A stretch of 64,000 nt of DNA from JBFHIZ01 sp963666475 (GCA_963666475.2 CAXXJM010000001.1:496001-560000), one strand, 5' to 3'; numbered from the stretch's first letter, positions 16,454 to 25,700 are shown. Numbers and translations are program-made. Notes: generated by a model not told the origin, from the letters alone.

Positions 16454-17560
16454 ATGCACAAAATTGCACTAACAAAAGGGAAAACTATTATATACGATGT
16501 GATAACTGATCACTCTTATGATTCCTTAAAGGAGGAGCTAAAAGAACTAAATTACACAGGTAAAAAGATGTGTATTGTAACAGATAGCAATGTGAATCCG
16601 TTATTTGGGAATGTTGTTAAAGAGATTTGTGATGAGGTAGCCAAAGAAGTAGTTGTTTTTGAATTCGAGGCAGGTGAAGAACATAAAACATTAGACACCG
16701 TTACAAAACTATATGAGTTTCTTATTCAGAAAAGTTTCTACCGTGATGATGTGTTAATTGCACTTGGAGGAGGCGTGGTAGGAGACTTAACAGGCTATGC
16801 TGCAGCTACCTATTTAAGAGGAATTGACTTTATACAGTTGCCGACAACGTTACTCTCAATGGTGGATAGCAGTATTGGTGGAAAAACAGGTGTAGATTTT
16901 AACCAATATAAAAACATGGTTGGAGCATTCCATCATCCAAAACTCGTTTTTGCTAATATTCAAACATTAAAAGAATTAAGTGGAAGACAATTTGTATCAG
17001 GCATGGCAGAGGTTATGAAAGCAGGTTTGATAAAAGATGGTGCATTCTATGAGTGGCTCATTAGTCAGATGTTTGAAATTATGGATCTCAATCTTGAGGT
17101 GCTTGAAGAAATGATTTATCGAAGTCAAGAAATTAAAATTCGCGTAGTACAAAAAGATTTTAAAGAAAAGGGTGAACGTGCGCTTTTGAATTTTGGGCAT
17201 ACGATCGGACATGCGATTGAAAAATACAAAAATTTCGAACTACTGCACGGTGAATGTGTTGCTCTGGGCTGTGTTGCAGCTGCATTTGTTTCCTATGAAA
17301 AAGGGTACTTAAGTAAAGATGAGTATTATGAAATTCGAGATATGTTTGTTCCGTTTGGCTTGCCAATCTCTATCGATAAGTTAGATATTGAAGAAGTCGT
17401 TAAGTTGACAAAAAGTGATAAGAAAATGAAGGACACAGGAATACAGTTTGTTCTACTTAAAAAAATCGGAAGAGCATTTCTTTCTAATGAAGTAACTGAT
17501 GACGAAATTATAAAAGGAATTGAAGAAATCAATTTTGAGGAAGCGTTTAATTATGAATAA
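16454..17560 (+). CDS. aroB: 3-dehydroquinate synthase
   Basis: Second step of the shikimate pathway, using NAD and a divalent metal. The 368-residue product has the NAD-binding GGGVVGDLTGYAAATYLRG block near base 16766, the LPTTLLSMVDSSIGGKTGVD block, and the metal-binding regions AEVMKAGLI and NFGHTIGHAIE. AGAAGGAG stands 8 bases before the ATG. The 3' end overlaps lspA by 8 bases. Other aromatic pathway genes are not nearby. Confidence 0.96.
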   Translation: MHKIALTKGKTIIYDVITDHSYDSLKEELKELNYTGKKMCIVTDSNVNPLFGNVVKEICDEVAKEVVVFEFEAGEEHKTLDTVTKLYEFLIQKSFYRDDVLIALGGGVVGDLTGYAAATYLRGIDFIQLPTTLLSMVDSSIGGKTGVDFNQYKNMVGAFHHPKLVFANIQTLKELSGRQFVSGMAEVMKAGLIKDGAFYEWLISQMFEIMDLNLEVLEEMIYRSQEIKIRVVQKDFKEKGERALLNFGHTIGHAIEKYKNFELLHGECVALGCVAAAFVSYEKGYLSKDEYYEIRDMFVPFGLPISIDKLDIEEVVKLTKSDKKMKDTGIQFVLLKKIGRAFLSNEVTDDEIIKGIEEINFEEAFNYE

Positions 17561-18107
17561 TGATATGATGATCAATCGAAGAAGAAAATGGATTCAATTA
17601 TCTATAGATTTACTTTTATTTATGAGTTTTATTGTGTTAGACCGAATCACAAAGTCTTTGGCTGTATTACACTTAAAAAATCAGAAACCTTTTGTATTAA
17701 TCGATCAGGTTTTAGAGTTGCATTATCTTGAAAACAATGGGGCAGCCTTTGGCATGCTTCAAAATCAGAAAGCATTATTTGTTTTGATTGCTGTTCTTGT
17801 ACTCATAAGTATTTTATATGTTTTAATTAAGATGCCAGTATCAAAAAAATATAGGTTCTTTCATTTAAGTTTGATTTTAATTGCAGCTGGAGCGGTTGGA
17901 AACAGTATTATTGACCGAATTCGTTTCGATTATGTAATAGACTTTATTTACTTTAAAATTATAAATTTTCCGATTTTTAATGTTGCTGATATTTTTGTAT
18001 GTATAGGTACAGCAATCCTAGCAATATTAGTTTTATTTGTATACAAAGAAGAAGACCTTGATTTTTTGAGTTTTCATAAAAAATCAATTAGGCAGATGAA
18101 AGAGTAG
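17553..18107 (+). CDS. lspA: Lipoprotein signal peptidase (signal peptidase II)
   Basis: Integral membrane aspartyl protease that removes signal peptides from prolipoproteins at the lipid-modified cysteine. The 184-residue product has four hydrophobic segments, the NNGAAFG motif, and the two catalytic aspartates in VIDFIYF and FNVADI. The ATG at 17553 overlaps the end of aroB and has GAGGAAG 9 bases upstream; an in-frame TTG at 17520 would add an unneeded tail. It would process the predicted lipoproteins seen here (the DD-carboxypeptidase, LivK and the SGNH protein at 23886-25700). Confidence 0.95.
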   Translation: MNNDMMINRRRKWIQLSIDLLLFMSFIVLDRITKSLAVLHLKNQKPFVLIDQVLELHYLENNGAAFGMLQNQKALFVLIAVLVLISILYVLIKMPVSKKYRFFHLSLILIAAGAVGNSIIDRIRFDYVIDFIYFKIINFPIFNVADIFVCIGTAILAILVLFVYKEEDLDFLSFHKKSIRQMKE

Positions 18108-18114
18108 AAGTAAT

Positions 18115-19071
18115 ATGATAGAAGAAAATGAACTAATATCTGAAGAAATAGAGCATTCAGAAACCATTATTGTATCAGATGAGCAGCAAGGTATTCGTAT
18201 TGATAAATTGCTTGGTGACGAATTTGATGAATACTCTAGAAGTTTTGTTCAAAAATTAATTAAAGATGGACTTGTATTTGTTAATGAAAAAGTTATCAAA
18301 TCAAACTATAAGTGTGCTTTAGGTGACAAAATTCAAATGTTTTTACCAGAACCTTTGGAAGAAAATTTAATCGCTGAAGAGATGCATCTTGAAGTATTAT
18401 ATGAAGACGATGACATAATTGTGATTAATAAACCAAAAGGAATGGTCGTACATCCTGCACCAGGACACGCTTCAAGAACCTTGGTAAATGGGTTGTTGTT
18501 CCATTGTAAAGATTCGTTATCAGGAATAAATGGGCTAAAGCGTCCTGGTATTGTGCATCGAATTGATATGGATACAACTGGATCATTAATTGTATGTAAG
18601 AATGACATTTCACATCGGGAGATTGCTTTACAACTGAAGAATCATACAATTGTACGAAAGTATCGTGCGATTGTACATGGGTCTTTTCAAGAAATTGATG
18701 GAACCGTACATGCTGCTATTGGAAGGCACCCAGTAGATCGAAAAAAAATGTCTATTCATGCAAAACATACGAAAGACGCAATTACGCACTACCATGTATT
18801 AGAATCTTTCCCTGGATACTCATATATTGAATGTCAGCTTGAGACAGGACGAACACATCAAATTAGAGTACATATGGCATCTATTGGACATCCACTGGTT
18901 GGTGACACACTCTATGGAATCAAGGAAAGAAAGTTTTTACATACCGATGGTCAATGCCTACATGCAATGACACTTGGATTTGTACACCCAAAATCAAAAG
19001 AATATATAGAAATTCAGGCGCCGATACCTGAATATTTTGATAAAATTTTATATTCATTAAGAAATTCCTAA
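18115..19071 (+). CDS. rluD: RluA-family 23S rRNA pseudouridine synthase (RluD-like)
   Basis: Isomerises uridines in 23S rRNA. The 318-residue product has an N-terminal S4 RNA-binding domain (IRIDKLLGDEF near base 18196) and a catalytic domain with HRIDMDTTGSL holding the catalytic aspartate. The ETGRTHQIRVHMASIGHPLVGD block is typical of the family. It follows lspA by 7 bases, the common lspA-rluD pairing. A second RluA-family protein lies at 50199-51203. Confidence 0.93.
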   Translation: MIEENELISEEIEHSETIIVSDEQQGIRIDKLLGDEFDEYSRSFVQKLIKDGLVFVNEKVIKSNYKCALGDKIQMFLPEPLEENLIAEEMHLEVLYEDDDIIVINKPKGMVVHPAPGHASRTLVNGLLFHCKDSLSGINGLKRPGIVHRIDMDTTGSLIVCKNDISHREIALQLKNHTIVRKYRAIVHGSFQEIDGTVHAAIGRHPVDRKKMSIHAKHTKDAITHYHVLESFPGYSYIECQLETGRTHQIRVHMASIGHPLVGDTLYGIKERKFLHTDGQCLHAMTLGFVHPKSKEYIEIQAPIPEYFDKILYSLRNS

Positions 19072-19112
19072 CTAGCATATGGTGTTAAAATTTTAGATTC
19101 GTGATATAATAA

Positions 19113-19137
19113 AAGTAACATAAGAGTTACTTTTTTT
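19113..19137 (+). terminator. Probable terminator after rluD
   Basis: AAGTAAC (19113-19119), 6-base loop, GTTACTT (19126-19132), T-rich tail. A TATAAT at 19105-19110 directly before it could instead be a promoter -10 box, which would put the hairpin at the 5' end of the next transcript. I favour a terminator. Confidence 0.6.
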
Positions 19138-19158
19138 ATTTTGAAAGGGGCGAAGTAT

Positions 19159-19791
19159 ATGGATACAATTATTACTATTGGTAGAAAATTTGGTTCTAAA
19201 GGAAGAGAAATTGGTCAGAAAGTAGCAGAGCATTACGGAATTCCTTGTTATGATAAAGAGTTGTTAATACGTGCAGCAAAAGAAAGTGGTTTTTGTGAAG
19301 AGATGATTCAGGAACATGATGAAAAACCAAACAATTCCTTTCTTTATAATTTGGTAATGGATACATATTCATTTGGATATAATATGGCTTCTTTTAGTGA
19401 CATGCCTATTTCTCATAAAGTTTTCTTAGCACAGTTCAATGCGATAAAAAAATACGCAGACGAAGGTCCTTGTGTTATCGTAGGAAGATGTGGAGATTAT
19501 GCACTTGCTGACTATAAAAATTCTGTACATGTTTTTGTCAATGGACAATATGATAAACGAGTAGAAAGTATTGCAGAAAAATATAAGTTATCAAAAGCAG
19601 AAGCTGAAGACATGGTCAATAAAAAAGATAAACAAAGAAAAAGCTATTACAATTATTATTCATCAAAAAAATGGGCGTCCGTTGATAGTTATGATGCAAC
19701 GATTGATTCGACTGTATTTGGTGTAGATGGTAGTGTACAATTGATTATCGATCTGGTGACAGAATTTGAAAAGAAGAGAAATCTTAAATAA
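19159..19791 (+). CDS. Cytidylate kinase-like family protein (copy 1)
   Basis: A 210-residue P-loop protein of the cytidylate kinase-like family (PF13189). The N-terminal loop reads GRKFGSKGREIG, a variant of the nucleotide kinase P-loop. PCVIVGRCGDYAL near base 19468 and the KKDKQRKSYYNYYSSKKW region near base 19624 match the LID and substrate region of such proteins. True CMP kinase activity is not assured. The ATG at 19159 has GAAAGGGG upstream. It is followed 2 bases later by an AraC regulator, so the two form a unit. A paralogue lies at 35045-35671. Confidence 0.82.
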   Translation: MDTIITIGRKFGSKGREIGQKVAEHYGIPCYDKELLIRAAKESGFCEEMIQEHDEKPNNSFLYNLVMDTYSFGYNMASFSDMPISHKVFLAQFNAIKKYADEGPCVIVGRCGDYALADYKNSVHVFVNGQYDKRVESIAEKYKLSKAEAEDMVNKKDKQRKSYYNYYSSKKWASVDSYDATIDSTVFGVDGSVQLIIDLVTEFEKKRNLK

Positions 19792-19793
19792 GT

Positions 19794-20672
19794 ATGATGA
19801 ATAAAATAAACTTATCAGAATTTACAAATAATATATCGTTCCCTTTTTTTATTCAGTATGGATATCATTCCGGAAATGTGAATGTGCATAAACATGCAGA
19901 TTTCACAGAACTTGTAATTGTTTTAGATGGTAAAGCATTGCATGTGGTTGGAGATGATGTCTATACAATATCAAAAGGGGACGTTTTTGTAATTGGGCCA
20001 AATACGAATCATGAATTTAAAGATTCCGTAGATTTTATTCCTTGTAATATTATGTTTCGACCTTCGTTCTTCTTCGAGCATATTTTTCAAATGAAAGAAT
20101 CTTCTGGGTTTCATGCATTGTTTTATTTAGAACCGTATATGAATCAAGAAGGGCATTTTAAAAGTCGGTTAAAACTAAATTATGATCTGTTTCTGAGTGT
20201 GCATGAACTTACGGATGCAATGCTGCGCGAGTATGAATCGAAACAAGTAGGTTATCAGGAAATTATCTTAGCTAAATTTTTGGAATTGATTGTTTCGCTT
20301 TCTAGAAATTATAATATACCAAACTTAAAATCAGGCGATTCTTCTGATGCATTATTGGTTGCTTACGGATGTTCATATATTGAAACGCACTTTAAAGAAC
20401 AATTTACATTGGATGATGTGGCAAAAGTATGCGGTCTGTCAAAACGACATTTTTCTCGAATATTTAAAGAAACTTATAAGGTTTCACCCATTCAATATTT
20501 AATTGAGTTACGTTTGGTATATGCATCAAAAAGAATTGAAAGAACCAATGATTCCATCACAAGCATAGCGTATGAAAGTGGATTTTCAGACAATAATTAT
20601 TTTTCAAGGAAATTTAAACAGTTCTTTCATTTGACTCCACATGAGTACCGTAAGATCAAAAGAAACTATTAG
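19794..20672 (+). CDS. AraC-family transcriptional regulator with cupin sensor
   Basis: A 292-residue regulator. The N-terminal cupin (about residues 15-110) includes NVHKHADFTELVIVLDG, a sugar-sensing type fold in AraC, RhaS and relatives. The C-terminal double helix-turn-helix (about residues 190-290) includes FTLDDVAKVCGLSKRHFSRIFK and SITSIAYESGFSDNNYFSRKFK. It is read towards the O-acyltransferase operon and its last 4 bases overlap that operon's last stop codon. Neighbourhood suggests it may control that operon or respond to a carbohydrate, but no operator was identified. Confidence 0.9.
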   Translation: MMNKINLSEFTNNISFPFFIQYGYHSGNVNVHKHADFTELVIVLDGKALHVVGDDVYTISKGDVFVIGPNTNHEFKDSVDFIPCNIMFRPSFFFEHIFQMKESSGFHALFYLEPYMNQEGHFKSRLKLNYDLFLSVHELTDAMLREYESKQVGYQEIILAKFLELIVSLSRNYNIPNLKSGDSSDALLVAYGCSYIETHFKEQFTLDDVAKVCGLSKRHFSRIFKETYKVSPIQYLIELRLVYASKRIERTNDSITSIAYESGFSDNNYFSRKFKQFFHLTPHEYRKIKRNY

Positions 20673-22135
20673 TTTTCATATGTTATTTCATCTTTACTGT
20701 ATGGAGCCAGATAACTGTCATATTGTTGCCAGGAATAGTGAATTTTATAGTTGTTAAGTTCATCGCTTGAAACTAAAATCAAGAAATTTCTTCCGCTCAT
20801 CAGATTGTTTCCTATTGAGTAGTCAGATGGAGCGCCAGTCAGAATGATAGAATGTAGATTCGTACAATTTATGAACATATTATCGTATAATATTCCTATA
20901 TTTGATGGTATTGTAAGCTGATATAGAGAATCTGAATTTTGAAACGCAGTTTCAGTGACCCCAATGACCTGCAAACTTTCATAACTGGCAGGAATAATTA
21001 ATTCGGAAGCTTCCAAACCGTTGCTGCTCAGCCCTGTAATCAAATATCCATTTTCCGTTGCCTCGTAGGTAAAGCAATCGGTATCTCGGTTATTGTGATA
21101 ATCTAACAAATCACTTGTTTCGAAAGCAATTTCAGGCATTGTCACATTTGAAATATCTGTTATCGATGTATCAGAAAAAAGTATTTTTAAATCTTCGATC
21201 ATAAGAGTTGTATAGTATGTTGCTCCGCTGTCATTTAAATGAAAATTTGTATCGTAGAACCAGCCACTTTCCAAAATGCTTTTGTGAGGATTCCCTAAGA
21301 TTGGAAAAGTAAGCTGGTTTTGTAATATATCATAGTAGTTATTGATTTGAGTTTTCGTGGTTTCATCAGTTAAAGCAAGTTGATTCATTGGTGGAAAATG
21401 ATAATAAACAGTTGCTCCTTGTTTGATTACTTCTGCGGCAAATTCATTCATTTCATTGATAAAATCTGAAGTAATAATAGAGTCAGAAAAAGAGATTAAA
21501 TTATTAGGATTATAGCCTTGATTCATTATGTTGTTTGATCGTTTTTCCGATGAGATGTCTCCATATATGTTAAAAGAAGCGCGAGTGTAGATGGTATCTG
21601 TAGATGGTTTGCCGTTGATATAGTAAAATAGTTTATTTGCCGCAAATGCTGGGTAAGCAGAAGCAAGTTTTTCGTATCGACTAGAGTCAAGTGCAGCAAG
21701 GTAAGAAAAATCTCCGTCGAGGGCCTGCCATATGTCCACACTTGAAAAATAAGAGGACAGGGTTTGGTTATTTTGCTCTGGAATAATAAGATAAATATCT
21801 CCTTCGTGAACATTTATTTTTGCTAAATCCAGCATTGTACCAGTACCCAATTCTGCATATAGTCCAAAATCTATTATTTCATATTCTGGAAAAGCTTCAG
21901 CAAGGAGATTGCTTTTCATTGAAAATGGAACATTACTTCCCCCAATCATAACAATACGTTTTCCAGGTGCAGTTTCTAGTAATTGAAGTTTGTATTTCAA
22001 TTCTCCAAGAAACGTTTCATTATACTGAGGTTCTAGTTTGAATCCACAGTATAAAAAAAACACTGGTAGAAGAAGGAGCAATAGTGCAAATAATATATAT
22101 ATTTTCTTGTGTATGGTGAAGTTATTCTTTTTCAT
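20669..22135 (-). CDS. Membrane-anchored SGNH-type protein with C-terminal BspA-like LRR
   Basis: A 488-residue protein with an N-terminal signal anchor (about residues 10-32) and a long extracellular part. The SGNH-like domain has a candidate catalytic serine at 67 in MIGGSNVPF and a pair D295/H299 in YDTNFHLN followed by a G, the layout of DltD/AlgJ-type O-acylation partners. The C-terminal part (about residues 355-450) looks like one to two BspA-type leucine-rich repeats (LIIPASYESLQVIGVTETAF, LTIPSNI). It is last in the MBOAT operon, 21 bases after the acyltransferase gene. Its stop overlaps the convergent AraC gene. Confidence 0.78.
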   Translation of the reverse strand: MKKNNFTIHKKIYILFALLLLLLPVFFLYCGFKLEPQYNETFLGELKYKLQLLETAPGKRIVMIGGSNVPFSMKSNLLAEAFPEYEIIDFGLYAELGTGTMLDLAKINVHEGDIYLIIPEQNNQTLSSYFSSVDIWQALDGDFSYLAALDSSRYEKLASAYPAFAANKLFYYINGKPSTDTIYTRASFNIYGDISSEKRSNNIMNQGYNPNNLISFSDSIITSDFINEMNEFAAEVIKQGATVYYHFPPMNQLALTDETTKTQINNYYDILQNQLTFPILGNPHKSILESGWFYDTNFHLNDSGATYYTTLMIEDLKILFSDTSITDISNVTMPEIAFETSDLLDYHNNRDTDCFTYEATENGYLITGLSSNGLEASELIIPASYESLQVIGVTETAFQNSDSLYQLTIPSNIGILYDNMFINCTNLHSIILTGAPSDYSIGNNLMSGRNFLILVSSDELNNYKIHYSWQQYDSYLAPYSKDEITYEN

Positions 22136-22156
22136 AAGAGTAGCCTTTCTTATATT

Positions 22157-23635
22157 CTAGAATTCAAAATAAATAAATTCACTGGATCCATTTGATGTGA
22201 GTAATAAAATTCGTCCGATCATTAGTGCGAAAAACAGGATGAAATATAGAAATAGGTTTCGAATCTCCACATTGTACCATATTTTATGAAATTGGGACTT
22301 TTCTTGACATGATAAGTCGTTCATAAATTTATCTTTGTTTAACACTCCTAGAGCTGGTAGTTTTTCTAAGAATGGGAGTAGTAACAGCAAAAGTATAAGT
22401 ATTAAAAATTCTGTGATGCTTGCTCCGAGACCTACGAGCATATTCTGTGGTAAGAAATTAGTAAAAATCGATGATAAAATTATAGAAACATCGGAGATAG
22501 AAGTGGCTCGAAAGAAAATCCAGGCAAAACAAACGAAAGCGAAAGTCATCATTCTTCTTGGGATATCCCATTTTTTTGAAAAAGTTCTTTTTCTAAATAG
22601 TAATGTTTCTATTACAAGAAATGATCCATGGATACCACCCCAGATGAGAAACGTAAAGTTTGCTCCATGCCATAGCCCACTGACAATAAATACAAATAAC
22701 ATATTGAAGCATTGGAGAAAAAGTCCCTTGCGATTACCACCAAGCGGTATGTATAGATAATCACGGAACCAGCTCGTAAGTGTAATATGCCAACGAGACC
22801 AAAAATCTCGAATAGAAATTGCTTTGTATGGACGGTTAAAGTTGTCGGATAATTGAATACCTAAAAAATGTGCACATCCTAAAGCAATATCACAATATCC
22901 GGAAAAGTCGCAATAGATTTGAATGGCAAATAATATGGTGGCAATGAGAAGAGAAGCCCCTCCTGCATCTGAAACATTTGAGTATGCTGTATTAACATAT
23001 GTTGAAACTGTATCTGCGATTAGTACTTTTTTTGCATATCCGCGGAGTAGAAATTGAAAACCTATAGAATACTCTTTTTTTGTAGGAAGCTGTGTGTTTT
23101 TTAGTTGTGGAAGCATGTGGTCTGGGCGTTCAATGGGACCAGCCACTAGTTGGGGAAAGAATGAAATAAATAGTGCATAATATATAAGGTTTGTTTCTGC
23201 TTTATATTTGTTCTTATACACATCAATGCTATATGCCATATTTTGAAAAATATAGAATGATATCCCCATGGGAAGTACTATATCTAGAGCCTGAAAAGAT
23301 GCATTTGAGTTGAATAAACGTAAAAGTGAAAAAGCACTGCCCACTGCGAAATTAAAATATTTAAAAAAGAACAGAATTCCGATACATTCTAATAAAGTTA
23401 ATATGAATGCAAAGGTTCTTTTTTTTGTGTTTTCTGTACGACTCATATAAAGTCCGGTAGAATAGGAGAATAGTACCGTGAAAATTATGAGAGCTAATAG
23501 ACGTACGTCATAATATGCGTAAAAGAAAAGAGAAGCGACCAGTAATAGGGGTGCATGTCCCTTTTTTGGAATCAATCGATAAAGCATAATGACCAAAGGT
23601 AAGAATACAAGAAAAACAGGTGAAGTAAAACTCAT
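22157..23635 (-). CDS. MBOAT-family O-acyltransferase (AlgI/DltB-like)
   Basis: A 492-residue multi-span membrane protein of the MBOAT family, which moves acyl groups (often acetyl) across the membrane onto extracellular polymers. Family marks include FPQLVAGPIERPDHMLPQL, YCDFSGYCDIALG, DFWSRWHITLTSWFRDYLYIPLGG and SGLWHGANFTF. Candidate catalytic histidines are H323 (in LWHGAN) and H336 (in WGGIHGS). It overlaps the small membrane gene upstream by 4 bases. The closest functional parallels are AlgI/PatA and DltB; the absence of dltA and dltC argues against D-alanylation of teichoic acid, so O-acetylation of a surface glycan is the better inference. Confidence 0.93.
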   Translation of the reverse strand: MSFTSPVFLVFLPLVIMLYRLIPKKGHAPLLLVASLFFYAYYDVRLLALIIFTVLFSYSTGLYMSRTENTKKRTFAFILTLLECIGILFFFKYFNFAVGSAFSLLRLFNSNASFQALDIVLPMGISFYIFQNMAYSIDVYKNKYKAETNLIYYALFISFFPQLVAGPIERPDHMLPQLKNTQLPTKKEYSIGFQFLLRGYAKKVLIADTVSTYVNTAYSNVSDAGGASLLIATILFAIQIYCDFSGYCDIALGCAHFLGIQLSDNFNRPYKAISIRDFWSRWHITLTSWFRDYLYIPLGGNRKGLFLQCFNMLFVFIVSGLWHGANFTFLIWGGIHGSFLVIETLLFRKRTFSKKWDIPRRMMTFAFVCFAWIFFRATSISDVSIILSSIFTNFLPQNMLVGLGASITEFLILILLLLLLPFLEKLPALGVLNKDKFMNDLSCQEKSQFHKIWYNVEIRNLFLYFILFFALMIGRILLLTSNGSSEFIYFEF

Positions 23636-23889
23636 TTTAAAGCTCCTTTCACGTGTATTATCATGTAGAGGAAGAGCAATGACAGTAGTAAGAGAAACTT
23701 TTCCTCAAGAGGAATTGAAAAATAAAATCCGCTAAATATCAAACCGCTGACAGAAAGTGTTCCTATAATTGCTAAAATGAGAACAAAAATGACGTTCTTA
23801 TTTCGAGCAAGGTTAAGGAACCCAATGATGCATATTGAAAATATGAATAATACGATGATCAATGGATATTGAAAAAAAACAAAAGTCAT
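23632..23889 (-). CDS. Small three-span membrane protein in the MBOAT operon
   Basis: An 85-residue protein made almost entirely of three hydrophobic segments (about residues 5-27, 33-55 and 64-80). It overlaps both neighbours by 4 bases, so translation is coupled and the gene is very likely real. I do not recognise the family. By position it could be an accessory subunit of the acyltransferase, as small DltX is in dlt operons, but no sequence match to DltX is claimed. Confidence 0.7.
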   Translation of the reverse strand: MTFVFFQYPLIIVLFIFSICIIGFLNLARNKNVIFVLILAIIGTLSVSGLIFSGFYFSIPLEEKFLLLLSLLFLYMIIHVKGALK

Positions 23890-25700
23890 TGGTTTACCTC
23901 CAGAACAGTTTGCAATTTATTGATGATATACTTGGTATGAACAGCAACGCCATCCGTACTTAGGTGATTATCTGTACCGTAAAAATAGTAAGGATCGACT
24001 AGAGAATCTTCAATAGGAGAAATGATTTCGGCATGAAGATTATCTTTGAAAAATTGTCCGAGTTCCATGATTGATTCAATGGTACTATCACTTGATAGGC
24101 TGGAATTGCTACGAGAGGAGTACGAAAAAAGAACTCGAATTCCCGTTTCCAAAAAAGTATCATACATTGCGTTTATTCCATTCAGATCAATATTACGTAT
24201 ATGACTCTTGTTATAATATGCTCTTTTAATACCAAAATTTGTACCGGTATAGTTATTTTCGCGTGGCACTATATAATCTCCATAGATATTATAGGAAAAT
24301 GATGTCAATAGATTTCGTTCTTCATCATAATAAGAAGGGGAATCTAAATAGCTTCGTTGTTCCATTCCTTTTCTACTTTGATTAAAACCTGTAAATGCGT
24401 TGAATATATTTGTAAATATTCGGCAATCCAGTAACGATAACATGTCATAGTTAGATTCCATCATACAGAAAAATTCCCTGTCTAGATCACTTTCTCCGCA
24501 AAACTGAGTATCAATAGCATCTAACTCTGGCGAGTGTAAGAGTATATCATCTTTTTTCATATAAAGTTGTAATATTTTAGCTTGAGGAAGCATGTTGGAA
24601 TATGCGTAAACGCCCATATTTACAACTTTATATTCTGGAAATGATGCTTCAATCAACGAACTGTCATAACCAAAACGAGCAAAAGAACCACAGAATAAAA
24701 CCAATTTTTTCTGATCTTTTAAAGAATATAAGTAGTCTACTTTGTCGGATAGTGTATCAAAGTAAGTACCGCTATAAACTGGATTTTGAGAAGCGTTGAT
24801 ATGAATATGTTCAATTTGATAATTTGAAAAGGCATCATTTGGGAAAGATTGAATGCTGTCAAAAAAATAAAAGTCGGTAATAGAAGAGTCGCCAAATGCA
24901 TTTGATTCGATTTCTAATACTGTTGCAGGAAAAACTAGACGTTCAAGTGTCAAATTAGAAAAAGCATGTGCTCCAATTGTCGTGACTGGATATCCATTAA
25001 TATATGCAGGAATAACAATGTCTTTTGTGTTTTGAGTCATGGATTCCTGATAGCTTGTAATCGTCAAATTTCCGTTTGAAGATTGTGTATAAGTAAAATT
25101 TGAAGCTGGAGTACAAGGAAGTGTTTCAAGATATAGATTTATATTTTGTTGTCCAGAGTGGTCGAAACGACTTCCAAATCCAATATGAAGTCCAGTTCCG
25201 TCAAAACAAGTGTTCCATCCAATCGGTATCTGTTCACTCGAAAGATGGGATAAGTTTATATCATGATAAGCCAAGGAATTAGAACGAAGATGTGGACCTA
25301 CTTCATTAACCGTATCAATTTTTGTGTTTGAAGTATCAAAGTATGTCGTGGTATAGGCAAGAGAAATAGACAATCGTATCACGGAAGAATATTGAATATG
25401 ATTCAATGTAAGATAATAATAGTCATAGTTCGAAGTTTCTGTTATTTTTGCGGACAGAGAATAATCCTCATAATTCACCGAAGAAATTCGGTAATCATGA
25501 GGAAGGCCAATATAGACTGTGAGGTCATCGAGTTTTGATATTTCATAAATTTGCTCTTGAAAGAAAATGGATGCGTTATCTTCAAATATTATGGTACATT
25601 TTGATGCTGGTTGCGAAGGTGAAATACATCCAGTTAAGAAAAGCATAATAATTAGTAAAAAAAATAATTGGCTGAATGATTTTACTTTTTTATTCCACAT
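23886..25700 (-). CDS. Lipoprotein with BspA-like LRR followed by an SGNH-type domain
   Basis: A 604-residue predicted lipoprotein (signal ending LFLTGC). An N-terminal beta-rich region (about 40-185) is followed by BspA-type leucine-rich repeats (about 190-310: IVIPAYINGYPVTTIGAHAF, LVFPATVLEIESNAFG) and then a C-terminal SGNH-like domain with a candidate nucleophile S339 in LFCGSFARFG and D577-x-H579 in GTDNHLSTDG, which resembles the DxH pair of AlgX/AlgJ proteins. The domain order is the reverse of the operon's other SGNH protein. First gene of the operon, with its own promoter and GGAGG site. Confidence 0.78.
   Translation of the reverse strand: MWNKKVKSFSQLFFLLIIMLFLTGCISPSQPASKCTIIFEDNASIFFQEQIYEISKLDDLTVYIGLPHDYRISSVNYEDYSLSAKITETSNYDYYYLTLNHIQYSSVIRLSISLAYTTTYFDTSNTKIDTVNEVGPHLRSNSLAYHDINLSHLSSEQIPIGWNTCFDGTGLHIGFGSRFDHSGQQNINLYLETLPCTPASNFTYTQSSNGNLTITSYQESMTQNTKDIVIPAYINGYPVTTIGAHAFSNLTLERLVFPATVLEIESNAFGDSSITDFYFFDSIQSFPNDAFSNYQIEHIHINASQNPVYSGTYFDTLSDKVDYLYSLKDQKKLVLFCGSFARFGYDSSLIEASFPEYKVVNMGVYAYSNMLPQAKILQLYMKKDDILLHSPELDAIDTQFCGESDLDREFFCMMESNYDMLSLLDCRIFTNIFNAFTGFNQSRKGMEQRSYLDSPSYYDEERNLLTSFSYNIYGDYIVPRENNYTGTNFGIKRAYYNKSHIRNIDLNGINAMYDTFLETGIRVLFSYSSRSNSSLSSDSTIESIMELGQFFKDNLHAEIISPIEDSLVDPYYFYGTDNHLSTDGVAVHTKYIINKLQTVLEVNQ

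Noticed and set aside
22335..22760. A 141-codon plus-strand frame inside the MBOAT gene
   Set aside because: The MBOAT motifs are continuous on the minus strand across this stretch; the plus-strand product has no recognisable feature.
20669..23635. dlt operon for teichoic acid D-alanylation
   Set aside because: There is no dltA ligase or dltC carrier, and the SGNH proteins have leucine-rich repeats absent from DltD.
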